Assembly (NCBI GenBank): GCA_035048495.1
Contig: CM068541.1
Location: 7,385,929-7,449,928 of the forward strand
Length of the DNA stretch: 64,000 bases
Origin: Euptelea pleiosperma
Taxonomy: Eukaryota > Streptophyta > Magnoliopsida > Ranunculales > Eupteleaceae
Direction of reading: 5' to 3'
Below, one piece after another: positions 43,106 through 57,100 of this stretch. The translations under genes were made by a program, and so were the position numbers. Every line of letters begins with the position of its first letter. The first letter of the stretch is position 1. The notes under the pieces are model-generated. The model made no database searches. It was not told the origin of the DNA and saw nothing but the letters and a program-made list of their open reading frames with translations.

Positions 43106-43360
43106 ATCCCTAGGTGGGCCTACAAACCAAAAATCGGCTTGATTAGTGATTTCTAGGCGTTGGATTGGAATTATTTTCATGGGTTGGGAATGTGAGCATT
43201 ATCGACCAATATTTGAGGTACAAAGATCCAAAGGTTTGAAATCACTAATCAAGCTGATATTTGGTTTGTAGGTCCACCTAGGGATTGGCCAAACATCCAT
43301 ACGATCAGAGTCCACTAAGAGTGTGCGACGTGGCTCATTGTGCCTATCATCAAAATTTAA
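43106..43360. mobile_element. family A foldback, ends missing
   Basis: ATCCCTAGGTGGGCCTACAA ... AATCACTAATCAAGCTG ... GGCCAAACATCCATACG. It joins abruptly to the F-box upstream block, where the other copies continue. Confidence 0.6.
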
Positions 43361-43834
43361 TTTACTCGAGAGGGAGTAGACGAGTAAGTTACCACCGTTG
43401 GTAATTTACCACCGTTTGAGTAAATTTACTCAAAAGGTCGTTGTTCTACAACTGACATTTGGAATCGGATACCCATCGTGCTCACATGCCATACACATGC
43501 AGTACACCGGCCTTTGAGTTTAAACCGTGCAGCACAGGCCACCTCTCATCTTTTGTGCGAAAAGATAAACCTGATTGGATTTACTGGGTCGGGCTCAGGG
43601 GACCCCCATTTTCTGACCCCTCTTGCTGTTCGAGTGCTCGGCCGTGGATTTCAACAGTCTAACGATGATTGTCAGCGCCAAGCTGGCATCACTTTTAAAT
43701 TTCCACCGTTGGATTGGTAATTTATCTGCATTAAGGAAGGGGTATTTCATAAGCATTTTAGTTATCTCATAAAAATCCAACACTTTTTCGTATGGGTGTT
43801 TACAGTACCGCATGAAATGGTGTGGTTCACACCA

Positions 43835-44214
43835 AGGTTTACAAGGCGCCGTTATAACGGTATAACGGATGGGGCGTTACTGTTTTTTTTTTCGTTATAA
43901 CGGCCGTTATAATGAATTGTAACGCTAAGGGGCAAAAACAAAAAATAATGGGAAAATAATGGAAAAATGGCGCTGAAATTCAAAATTTCAAAAATAAAAA
44001 ATGGAAAATAACGAAAATAACAGCCTTTTTCACAAATTTTTTTAGAAAATAATAGTCGTTATTTTTGTTAAAATGGAAAAATAATGGCCATTGTAACGAA
44101 AATAACAAGCATTATTTTTTTAGCTTTTCAACATCACATAACGTAACATGCGGGAGGTCCGAATCCCTTATAACGACCGTTATTTCTGTTATAACATCTG
44201 TTTTTTAAACCACG
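43835..44214. mobile_element. hAT-type foldback MITE, 380 bp
   Basis: Flanked by the exact 8-bp duplication GTTCACAC (43,827-43,834 and 44,215-44,222). Ends are CAAGGTTTACAAGG and TTTTTTAAACCACG, as in the element at 24,664. The interior is a TAACGG/CCGTTA-rich foldback. Confidence 0.85.
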
Positions 44215-44224
44215 GTTCACACTA

Positions 44225-45160
44225 GCGATATTCAAACTGATCCAAACCCGTATTTTGTGGGTTTGAATCCTTAAATTGAATCCAAAATTAGAATGAGTTG
44301 GATATGGATTTAGGCATCATGATCCAAGTTGGATGAGGGTCAAGTTGGGGTGTCGTGTGTTGATGGTAAACCCTAATTGGATATTGGGTCCAGGCAATCA
44401 AATCCTTACAATAAGGCAGTTTGTAATAAAAATAAGTAGAACTGACCCGCATATCTATCCATGGGTAGCGTCTGAGTTGGTCCAGACTTAGATGTATCTT
44501 GATACTTTCGAAGTCAGATCTAGATTCGGATCTACCTAAATCTGACCCAGATCCGAAACATTTCATGGCCCAGTTCATAGTCATCTAAAGTCAAAATGAG
44601 ATTCACCATTGATATTAGTTAAAAACCAAACTTTTGGCATCTCCGTCGGAGATTACTATGAGCAATTGTGTTCTTAAGACCATACAGTACAATGCCCTGC
44701 AATCATATGATGCGGATCGTTCAAATGGGTGCAACTTTTAGACGGCGACAGGCCAAAAAGCTATAGAAATGGAACAATTCTAAGATAATGGATTGGATGG
44801 TCCATGGATCTGAACACGACTGTTTGTGCTAGCTCTACCAGCAGGTGGAGAAACAAGTACCAACTTTCATACTCTGAATGAGAAACAAACATGAGCACCA
44901 TAACTAGTTTTATCTATGGATATAGTGCTCTCATGTACATAGAAAACTAGGAATACATGACAAGTAATTAAAATACAATTGAGAATACCACACAAATTGG
45001 GAAAAAATGGGCAAAAGAAAAAGATTCAAGGTTATCACCTCCAATGGGTTCAGCCTCCCTCTGGATCTGTATACAAAAGTCTGCAATTTGAACTCTGATT
45101 ATATGCCCCTGTACACAAAATCAAGAATTTTGGGCAAATAATCACACTGCTATGTAATGT
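44225..45160. other. kinesin downstream region, no second gene seen
   Basis: 44,225-44,590 contains short repeats of GATCCAAACC/AGATCTAGATTCGG type. 44,600-45,160 is unique sequence and should include the 3' UTR and polyadenylation region of the kinesin gene. I cannot place the cleavage site. Confidence 0.4.
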
Positions 45161-45166
45161 GAAACC

Positions 45167-48100
45167 TCAAGGTAAAATCGTAAACTTTCCACGAGATGAA
45201 GACCGGCTTCTTCTGAAATCAGGCATGATGGAAGAGTTGCTCCCTTCCTTCCCATGGCGAATCACTCCATTTGGAAGCTTGTTATCATGCTTCCCTGTCA
45301 ATAAGGGCTCCACTGACTGCATTAATCCTCTGCAAAAATGGAAATGCTCCTTTGGTTAACCAAAGAGAAAAACACAACAGATAGCTGGCTACCAGTTTTC
45401 ATGCTGGACAATGCAGTCAAAAGGAAATATCTAGCATATTTGTTTGCAAGGGGGTCTGAGGTAGCTGTTGGCTTTCCCCAATGACGACCTAGAAAGAGCA
45501 TGCAAGTATACATGGCGTACATGCAAGGGCAAGGGATCCATGGTAGTGAAGGAGATCTTTAAACGAGACTCACTGTTTGCACCCCACTGATAGTTTTATT
45601 CCTTTAAACGATAAGAGCTTACCTCGGTTCGAGATTATGAGAAATCCTCGCAAAGTTCTGTTGAAGCTTTTTCACTCTCAAACTACCATGAACTGGGGAC
45701 CCAACAAGCTCATGCACGTCTTCCGTCTCCGAAAAATCACTCTTTCGGGCCGCCTCCACCTTTCCTCCAATTTCCGCATCCGAAAACAATGTCAGTGCCA
45801 CATCAGACTTCTGCATCCTAGCTGGTAGCTGATGCTTGACCTTAGCCTTACTCTCAGGCTTGCTTTTCCTGATGCCACCTTGCCTAACATTGAGGACTTG
45901 CTTAAACTGTTCATCTTCATGTTCCGGGTGGACTTTCCTCGAGTTGGCCCGGTGGAGGTTGTAGAACGTGTCAGAAACGTGCTCCTGCTTTGCGAGCTCT
46001 TGAGGGCCCCAAAATCCCCTTGAGTTCTCATTTGTTTGGATCACGGGTATAGCGGCAACAGATTTGTTAACAGCTACTATGGTCGGAAACTGTAATTTTA
46101 CAGTGGGTGGGTTGTCAGGTGTGTCAAGCTTAAGCCTGCTTTTAATGAGGGCCCCTCGATCAGTGGATAGCGACCTCCTCACAGGAGGGGATGGCGACCT
46201 TGGCTTCCCAGAGTACCTGAAGCTCTCTTCAGCAAGGAAAGGCATCTTTGGAATAGGATCCTTATCCGTGAATGCCGAGGGAAAACGGGATCTCCTCTGC
46301 TTCCCAGAAGAACAACTTCGAACCTGAAATTCAATTTTCCACCGAAGACAAATCAATTGTGTGCATATTTATACACTGTTAAAGAAAGAAGATTTTGAGA
46401 ATGTTATGACGTACCTCGATGCTTCTAGTGTCATCAACCAGCCGTTGACTAATTTCAGGTTTTAAGCTGGTACTTATACCATATCTAGGCAAATGTAAAG
46501 GCGAAACTGCTCTTATTTTTTGTGATTCCGTAACTATCCGAATATTCCCACCTTTCAATTGCTCCACCTCGGCTTCCTTCCTCTCCAATGCTAATTTGAG
46601 GTTTGAGATCTGGAGGGATGAAAATAATTTTTAAAATTCTTGTAAGAAAATGAAACCACCATTTCAAAGTGGAATTGAACAAGAGATTGACAATGACCAA
46701 ACCTCTTCTTTGACTTCTCTGATTTCACCCGATTCTTTATTAGAACGAGCCGCCCCAAGCTCTATCGAGGCCACTCGCTCGGCGAATTTCAATGTGCTAA
46801 TTGTCTCTCCAATAGCATTAACTTCGGGATTTATATGTACAAACATCATTGTTTTAGCTTGCCCACCTATAATCAGAAAAAAATTGATAAGAACAATATA
46901 AGTAGTAATGAGTAGGGAAGAGAACTCCTGGACCATCATTGACTGGGTCCCACCGAGGAGATCCCCTGGACAAAACAAATTGACCGAATGATCCTGACCA
47001 TTCGATCTATCAAGTTTTTTTAGACACCAAACAAATAATATGCAAACATTCCAAAATAAAAAGCCATCTGGCTCAATCAATTTTGGGATTAATTCTCCTA
47101 GCTGTGATCCACTAAAATGTGGTTCCTAAATCCCTTCTTATATGCCACACCGACGGCATGGGTAAAGCTGGACGGCTTCATCGGTTAGTTTAGTAAATTG
47201 AAGAAGGTAAATGGAGATGATTCTTTTTCAGAAGCAAAGACTTGAAATTATTACCTAAAGAGTCTTGCAATACTTGAGTAAGCTTGCTGTTTCTGTAAGG
47301 AATATGTGTACTCTTCTGTGCAAGGGCGGAGATAACATCTCCAAGTGCAGAAAGCGATTTGTTTATGTGTTGGGCTTCCTTCAACCGCTCTCCAACAGCC
47401 TCAGATTTATCCACCCTCTCACTTCCAGCTAGGTCCACTAGATGGAGGCAACCTCGGAGGATGGATCCGGAGACTAATTCCTTTCCTTGGACATGAACTG
47501 TTAACACACTTGAGAAGAAAAGTAAAACCCACAAACAAGTAGTAAGAATCATTGAACAAGAATAGTCATGACAAATAGTCATGAAAAGAGAAAACAAGGA
47601 CTGGAGAAAAAGGTTTATACCTATGAGAACGGCTGCTCCGTTCATTTAGTGCAGTAGCACCTACAGCACGATTCCTCTGGCCGATTCTCATCAAATCCAA
47701 AACATCTTGAGTACATTTAACCAGAACCAAACTTGCGTCAGGCACATTCAGGCCATTCAATTGAGAATTGTTCCTTATGTCTAATGTGCAGGAAATTAAG
47801 GAACAAAAGTGACTTTGCAAGAACTGATTCCATTGATACATCCATGCTGAAATTCTAATGTAGATTGGGGAAGAGAAGTCCATGATGGTAACAGGTGATT
47901 AATAAAAAACAAACCGTAAAAGGATATCTTCTATTCGAGCCATCTGAAACCAGTAGATCCCTCACTTGTTCATTGTATATTTCAATCATCTGAACACTAA
48001 CTTCATACATTATAACATCCATCCTAGCTTTTGATATTTGGAATAAATCGTTTAGAGCTCGATAGTTTACACCCCATGTCTCCTCTGTCGTCAGATCGGG

Positions 48101-51100
48101 GCCGCTCTACAAAAGTAAAAGTCAAACAATTGGAAGTGTTATATTTTGAATCATCAATAAATCCAGTTATCCCTTCCCTCATAAAATTATTGAGTATTTC
48201 TGAAGCTCAAATTATTCAAAATATTACACAACGAGTTTTCTCTTTCTTTGGAAGGTAAGCTCAGATTGAACCCATCACCTCAATATTTATGGTTCAAGAT
48301 CCTTCCAAATGAGCTAGGGGCTTGACCCTTAAATAATGAATATAGTTCCAACTTCCAATAGTATAAATTACCCATGATAAATATTCAAGCAAAAGGAAAG
48401 TATTTTCCACAAAACTGTTTTTCTTGATGCTTTTGCAAACATGGTACGACCTTACAGTGACGTGAGTGAACAATATGGCTATTTATTAAAAACTGTAATA
48501 ACTGCAATATATTTTGGTATTACCATCGTGTATGTCTTCCCCGAGCCTGTTTGTCCGTATGCAAAGATGCATACATTGAAGCCGTCTAGAACTGACCTTA
48601 TCAATGGTTGGGTATCAGCAAAGACTTGCTCTGCATAGAAAAGTTTTAGTATGAGTAATTCATGAACACAGCCTATAAGAGTAACTCGTGAACACAGCCT
48701 ATAAGAACAAATAGATATCATATATTCATCCTCAATTTGAAGAAAAACCATGATGCCCACATTTCCTAGCAGTTGGATTGAAGCATTTAATCATCATGGG
48801 CCTGGACCAAATGCTTTTCACCCATGAGCTCTATATGTCTGTTAATGAAGCCCACTGTGAAAAACAAACCAAACTCAATCGCTAGGAGACACTGATTAGC
48901 CTGACTTTCGAGGCTTAGTTTCGCCGAGGGGAGGACCAAACATTCGTCAGTGGGCCTGAAATGGGCACCAGGCCATGTCATGCACAGAGAAACTTCCCTA
49001 TGCATCACACATATTAACCGGACCCATATGCTCATTTGATAAAAAGTCTTACTTTGAGAAAGAGAACATACGCTGAGTTACATTTGTTCCGAACACTTTG
49101 TTGAATGAAAATAATCTCCTTGCATCTTTGCCTTGTTTATGAGGATTGACAATCATGATATTCCCATTTTCCCCAATATAATCTACAGTAGACTGCCCAT
49201 CAGATTGCCCCGGTAAGAAGGGTCTAACTCTACAGTAAACTCTAATGCTCCCTGCGTGAAATTCATATTCCATTAAATAGGCCCCAGCTTTTATAAAACT
49301 ACCAAGAACTCATGTTGAAGCGTAAAAATATGAGGAGGGATTACCTTTGAGGTCTTGTACTTGATTGTAGAGTAGGCGGTTTTCCTCAAGGACTTTATGG
49401 TAGGAAGAAGAAGCCACTTCAAGGCCTTTAATATGATGCTCTGAGTCAATACATGCCAATAGCATGAGTTTACACCTAAAGGTTTAACCCTACGTCTTTC
49501 TTTTTCAAAAACAAAAAATAGTAAACATGACAGAAACTTTCTGTTTAACTAAGGTTTAAACTCAAAGTACAGCATCTTTTGGTTCTCACCAAGCCTTTCA
49601 AGTTCTTTCCCCCAGTTTGATTGAGCCTGTTCAACCTCAACTCTTGTCTCTCGAAAGACTGACTTTAGCTCCTGAAAATATCCAACATAGAACAAATAAA
49701 ATTGAAATTCAAGAAACATGTCTATGCATTGAAAATCATAGTTGGAGTGATAAGACATGCCAGGAAGATGACTCAGCAAGGACAATCTAGGTAGAAGATC
49801 TATTAGCCACCTCTATTACAATGAAAATGGAATGCACACTCACAAGTAAACTGTTGGACACCAGTACGGGGTCCATTTTGAAATAGCCCAGGTCATAAAC
49901 CTCCACCAGGAGGGGCTAACGGAAGTCTATAGCACAAGTTTATAAATATAACAGGTTTAAGTTTATAAATATAACGGAAGTCTATAGCACAAGTTCAAGT
50001 CAATCTGAGGTATTTCTCTGGTAGACAATCTACCAACAAACTCAGCCAACGTAGTGTATTTGCTTGCACTACATTGCTGATCCCAACTCCAAATAAAGGA
50101 GGAGGGTTATGTCAGGTTGACAACCTGGTTTAAAATCAAGTCAAATATCTTCATGTGAATCCAAATTTGTTGACTCTGACTCTTGCTAGGCGCTCTCCCA
50201 AAACAACACACCGCATCGTAACTCAGGTGTAGTGATAAGTGAGAATTGGTAGACATCTAATTCCAAAGCTGCTTTTGTTCTATAGCTAGATTAAATGTTG
50301 AACACTTGTTTTTAAATGTCAATTTTCGAAGAACACAAGGAACACAATATTGCAAAATTCGGGAGTAATAAGTATAAGAATAAGATGATGTACTGAGGAA
50401 CTTAAATGGATGGTGGATAAGGCTGCTGCTGTCACTGACGCTAAGCAGTGAGTTGAGGTTCTTAAAATCGCTTTGCGTGCTTCTATATATCACATATGTG
50501 TCGAAAGGAACGGGGGGATCTTCCAGAATACATCGCAGAAGGAGAATCACATCATCCAAACCATTTTTTTTTAGGCGAGATAAAGACGTCTTAGCTTCAA
50601 AAATCACTTCATTGATGAACCAGATTAAGGGGATTTTCTTATTAGTTAGGATTTGCCTATGTCTAAGCCTGAACAACCTAAAATTAAACGGTGCAATTGG
50701 AACCCATCCAATTGGATATTGAACACGGATGGTTTTCTAGGTGCAGATAAAGCCTCATTTTGAGGCATAGTTCAATCAAAAGAAGGTGTTCCTCTTTTTG
50801 CTTATGCAGGTCCTTGTGATATGAATTCCATAGGTACCATTGAGATGATATACATCTGTAGAGGCCTCCAAATAGCCAGTGAACGCTACAGTGATAAGTT
50901 GTTGATTCAATCAGACTCAAGCTATGCAGTTGATAACTTGATGTGACAAAAGACCATTGTCGGGGTCCATGGAGAGGCATATCCATTGTGAAAGGCAATA
51001 AGAAGCAATCATGGAATATCAAACAAGTTTGGAGGGAAGCAAACAAAGCTGCTGATTATCTAGCTTCGCAATGTAATTATGCGGAAGAGAAAATTTTGTT

Positions 51101-54100
51101 TCCTTTGAATTTCAAAGTAAGCTCTCTAAATTTATTAGAGATGATGCTAGAGGTTGTAAATATGCTGGGTTGTAATTATTTTTTCTCATATACGGTATTT
51201 GGTAGGAATATATGGTATCTGGTAGGAATCCCACCTGACTAGGGCTGTCAACGGCTATTATTTGAATCAAATATAAGCATATCCGAATTTGAATCTGAAA
51301 AAAAAATATCCGATTTACGCATTAGATTTGAAATCCGATGGATATTCTCGCACCAAGATGGACGAATGTGGATAAAGAAGCTAGCCCAAGAAATATGATT
51401 CATTTTGCCACTTGGAATTTAGGGACTTTGTATGGTAAGGAGTAGGAGTTGGATAATACACTGAGAAAGAATGAAAGCTAACGTAGGATGTCTACTGGAG
51501 ATTAAATATACAGGTGGTAAACCCAAGGCCTTGGAGTTGGTTCCAAGCTTTTTTACACAGGAGATAAAAATACCAGAAATGGGATAGGTATATAGGTTGA
51601 GATAAATTGAAGTTTGATACATGAAATATAGACAAGACATGAGTGAAGGTAAGAAAAATAATTGAAGAAAAGAACAAAAAAATTAAATTAGACCAAACAA
51701 TTAAGCCAAAAATGTACTAACTTCAAAACAATATTCATACCTCAAGTTGTTGTTTTTGAAGATCAAGAAGTTCCACATGGCTGGCATTGAGATTATCACG
51801 AAGACGTAATTCTCCACGTTTTCCACCACAGATGCAGAATTTTGAGAAATCAGTTGAGAACCCACAAGTTCTTTGGCGGAGATATTTTGAAATGACTTCT
51901 AAGAATTCTGCTTTTGATGCAGAATTAGTGTCACCTTTCAATATTTCCTTCAAAAGCAATCCAAGCTGTACACAGTGGTAACAGAAGATAGATTGTTAGA
52001 TGTTCTTTAATTATTTCTTTTTTTTTAACCGATGAACGTTAGATTTATGCATTCTAGGCCCTGGATGATTGTACAGAATTTACAAAAATATCACAGATCA
52101 TACCTAGAAGAGTACTTTCTCACAGAACCCCAGTAACTAAAGACACAGAGATACTTAAAAGATTAGAAATTATTCTTAGGAGTACCTGAATACCCTGGGA
52201 AACAAGGAGCCCTGTGAAATCTTTAACTACCTTCTTGAGCACAGTATCGATGAGCTACACAAATTTTCAGCACCGACACAATATCAGATTATATACCATC
52301 TCAGATTGGGAATAAATTAAAATTATGTCTGCTAGATAATAACCCCAAAATTTTTTTATGGAGAAATGAAAGTACTTTCAGAAGCATCTAAGCATTTGGG
52401 TTTGTAAAGGCAGTGGTGCATCTGGGATAGTAGTATCTGCGTTACTTGCCTGTATGAGAGGTAATTGGTGTCTAGTATAGGTGGACAAAACATGGCTATT
52501 GGAATCTCCTGGAAGAGTTAATTGCTTAGCTGATCAACAACTCATAACCAGAAAATTCCTTAACCAGTTCGTAAATTTCCTTGACCAAGCCAAGTCAACC
52601 ATTGGCTTGGTCGATTTTGCTTAGTGCAGAAAAAAAAAGGTCAAGAGAGCTCTTTTATAGATCATTCTCTGCTATGATTTATGTAATATGAATGGAAACA
52701 CAAGTCGATGCCATCAATGTTACCGTGTACGAGCAAGGATATGGCATGTCACAAGTTCTGCACCTAAAGTTGAAATTTTCGACAAGGGTACATACATTCA
52801 TTTTGAAGAGTCGGGGTAACATGGGAATTCACATATTCTACAGTTCCCTTATCTTTGTGTATGCATATTTATAAACTTAAATCCTCTATGTCTGGGGGGA
52901 TGGTGTAGCAGGCAGATGAAGACAGTGTTCAGAAACACATAGAGACTTTGGTCACCGAAATCCAGGATTCGTGTTCCAAAGTTGACTCGTCTAGGGTCTA
53001 AGTTAGAAAGTATAAGAATGTAAAGCAGGTATAAATCAACTACAACGAAAAAAAAAAGGAATGGATCTTACCTACCATTGCATTCAAAGGCAAGCCCTCA
53101 ATCCCATTCCACTCTGTAACAAAAGCCTTTAGAAGCCCAAGCCCGAAACGATCAAAGAGAAAAGTCAGAGCATTAGCTGCTTTAGATTCTTCAAGTGAGA
53201 CCTCACTGGAAAGATGGAGAAATTCCAATAGTTGTTTATGATGTGGCGAATCTGAGTCATCCAACGGCTCATCAGCACTTTCACCACTAATCAAGGAGGA
53301 CGGTGACCACTTTGGTAAGGATGTGATCTTCACAGTCCCACCGTACCTCCAAATCCCAATTCCACCTGCTTGCTTCCACTCATGGTAACCTTTCAGACAG
53401 AGAATGCAGTCCACAACCTTAACTGATGAACCTCCCTGTAGATCAAGGTTTCTCAAATTCAAAAAACAACTAACTAGAAAGAAATACAGAGAACTGCAGA
53501 AATGTCGAATTAAGAACAAAGAAGTTTAAATTACAAAAATAAGAAACTGCGTACCAATACACACGTAATAGAATAAGATTAAGCTTCATGGTTTCTCAAA
53601 TGGGATGATCTAAACTTTACAAAAAAATATTTAGCCTATAAATTGGCATAGCCATGTATGTAGGGACATACTGCAAGGTAAACTCACTCTTTGGTGATTC
53701 CACCACGTAGGAGAATCATAGTTGAAACTCAACCTGCTTGAATGCTGGTGTCCATTTAATCTTTAATTTATTCTGGACATTTCATCATATTTCTTTTCAT
53801 AAACGTATATACAATACAGCACCTTCTGGCACCGCTGAAGATTTGGACGCCCCAAGTGAGCACCATGCACATGTTGAACTACAGACATGCAGGTGGCACA
53901 CATTCCGGCTCGTCCAATCTTCAGCTGCGACAACTTGAGGATGTAATTTTTTTTAGCATCATTGAATTATAATTTCAACTACATGAGTGCTGTTAAAACT
54001 GAAATGAACTGAATCAGTCAAAAACAATAAGGTAAAACCCAAGTTTTCTACAAATGAACCGCGGTCCGCGGATTCGTAATTTCAAGGATTTCGCTGCATT

Positions 54101-57100
54101 TACATAGTTCTTAAAGTAAAACCCAAGTATTCTTTCATTTATCTGTAATTTCACAAAGAACACGCACTTGTCTATGTTGTTTTCCTTTTTAAATTTTATT
54201 GTTTCGAATGAGCCAGTTAAAGAAAAAACAAACCTTTTCCAAATCGGACGCTTCAAATGTCAAGAGCTTCATCTGTCCGACGGCCACAAGGAAATTCCTC
54301 ATGTTCTCAAAGTACTGAATAGCCGACTGGGCCGCTCCATCCGTGGATTGAACAGTTATGATTGGATTTTCCACCACCTATTGTATGAAAATCCCATAAT
54401 GGTAAATTCTCAAATTGGTAGAAAATTATACCCAAACAAATAAATTGGGTATTTTTTTTCTTCCATTAGAACAGTTGGAAATTTCAATAAAATGCATCAG
54501 TGAAAGAAAGAATAGTAAACTGGAAGTTTGAAATACTGTGTGGGGTGTGGGTGCATACACATAGGGGCGCATATTAACGAAAGGAGGGAAGAGTGGTGAA
54601 GTACCTTTGAAACTGCTCCTGGATTGACTTTGTTGAGGACGTTGCATAGAATGAGCCCGTTGCGCAAGGCAAGACAGAACTCCTCTTCGGAGGGTTCTTT
54701 GGGCAGAGCTTCGGATGCACCATGATCCATCTGACGTAGCCATTCCGCCGCTTGACACCTTCTCGAAGCTGTAAGACACAAACTTCATCTAAGAACGAAG
54801 ATCTTTGAAATTTCAATCTCCATGCCGATTTCCTTAGAAAATGTTCAATGAGCTCTGTTGCTGTTATCTAGAGGAGAAATTTTTTCTAGTAGTGTCACGG
54901 CCCAATATTCAAGCCCGTCACACAGGCCCACAACTAAGTCCATTTATGAACCATTCCAACACAGCCACAATCTTCCAGAGAATTTCAAATAACCATCCAG
55001 AATAACAAGATTCTAGACATTCTTGAATATGTAAATAATCGTGTAAATAAGAGAAGCCCGTCACACAGGCCCACAACTAAGTCCATTTATGAACCATTCC
55101 AACACAGCCACAATCTTCCAGAGAATTTCAAATAACCATCCAGAATAACAAGATTCTAGACATTCTTGAATATGTAAATAATCGTGTAAATAAGAGAAAT
55201 GTGTAGAGATTTATAGAGAATTCTTAGCCGATTAATCATCACTACTTGGCACAATCCTGACCATTAGTCTCAAGGTTCCATGCCTATTTAAAAGAGTTGA
55301 GATCCTCGTTTGAAACCATCAAAGAATCAATTCAAGAGTTGGATTTAAGAGTATTACAACACTCTTACCTCTTGTTCTTAGTGTTCTTAGTGTGATCATT
55401 TGAGTAAGTGTGAGTTTTGGAACTCTCAAGTCAATTAAGAGGGCCGACTCTAGTGACGTTGGAACATGACATGCACAAGTGCCACATGGGTCTAAGGCAA
55501 AGAATTTGCAATCTCATGATAAGAGGATGCAAAAAAAAAATGGTTGCACACGCTCAAGAGGATCAGACCCATATCGCGATGAGTCCGACTTGAGCATGTA
55601 AAACTTTGCTGACCGTTGTAAAGCTACTGACCGCCCAATTATGAGCCACATGGCACATTCTTAGAGGACACTAACCGTATGTTCGTTTGGCCAATTCCTA
55701 GGTGGGCGTACAAACCAAAAATCAACCTGATTAGTGAGTCTAAGCATTGGATTGGTGTCGTTTTCATGGGTTGATTTTAACCGTGGGAATTTGAACATTA
55801 TTGACCATTATTTGGGGTATAAAGATCCAAAGGTTTGAAATCACTAATCATGCCATTTTAGATTGAAGGTCAACGTCCTCTGAGAATGTGCGTGCCACAT
55901 GGGTGTGGGTCGACAGTCACTGAAGTTTTACTCGACTTGAGCTATCTCCTGAATTTAAATGAAAATAAAGTGGCAGTGAGGGCTGTAAATGGATCTTGCC
56001 CCAATCCGATCCAATAACATTGGGTCTCTGGACTTCGAAATCATGACCTGATAAGTTATTGGATCCATTTCGGATCTAATCTTGATTCGATCCAATCTAC
56101 CATTCATTATTTAACTTAAGAATTCCTAATTTTTATTTCTAAATTCAAATTTAGCAAGTTTATAGTCACGACCCGACCAGATAAGTTCCAATGGCTTGTC
56201 GGATTGGGTCATGATTGGATAAGTTATTGGATTGGTTCTGGATCAACTCTGATCTTTTCCAAACCTGATCCATTGACAGCCGTGCTTTTAGTAAAAAAAA
56301 ATTTGATTTCCGTTGATTGTTTCCTGAGTTGGTGTGAATCCAATGAGTCTAGACTCTATAGAACCAGGTCCTATACAAAGTTTGATAGGACCCTCCCAAA
56401 ATGCAAATGTGGCACAAATATTCAGGCCCACTGACCCATGAATGGTGGCCCAGTACCTCTTGGACTTATACACCAAAAATCAGCTTGATTGACGGTTTCT
56501 AGTGGTTGGATTTGAACTTATTTTTGTTATGGGCAACATGAACAAGCCAATGGATGAGTTTCAATCCCATGAAGTCCATGATGGAGAAAAACTCAAATAC
56601 AACTAGAAATCATCAATAAGACTGATTTCTGGTGTGTATGTCTACCGTCCACCAAGGGGTGGACCAAACATTCCACATGTCTTTTTTCATTCATAGTTGG
56701 ACGCTTTAAATGTCCAACAACAGGTGATCCTATAAGACACGCATGACAAAGTAATGTATTGAATTATTTTTTCAATCGTTTCTCACATCTAAAATTCCCA
56801 TCCCTTGTGAACCTATGTACCAAAAATTAGCTTGATTGGTGATTCTTGGCCGTTTAATTTGAGTATCCGAAAAGTACTCAGATCAAATGGCTAGACTCAA
56901 ATCAGATGGTAAGAAATCACTGGTAATCAGGCTGGTTGTTGGCGTATACAGATCATATAGATCTCTTACGAGGGACCCATTAAATGTTAGGTCCTGATCC
57001 TCCACATGACAGACACTTGTCCTTATATTGTGCTTAAAAATAGTCACAAGTGTTTGAGTATTCAAAGATTCGTTAAAATTCACGAATTTTATGAGAAAAT

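Noticed and set aside
45832..46327. Plus-strand ORFs opposite the kinesin tail exon
   Set aside because: Shadows of the 701-nt coding exon on the minus strand.
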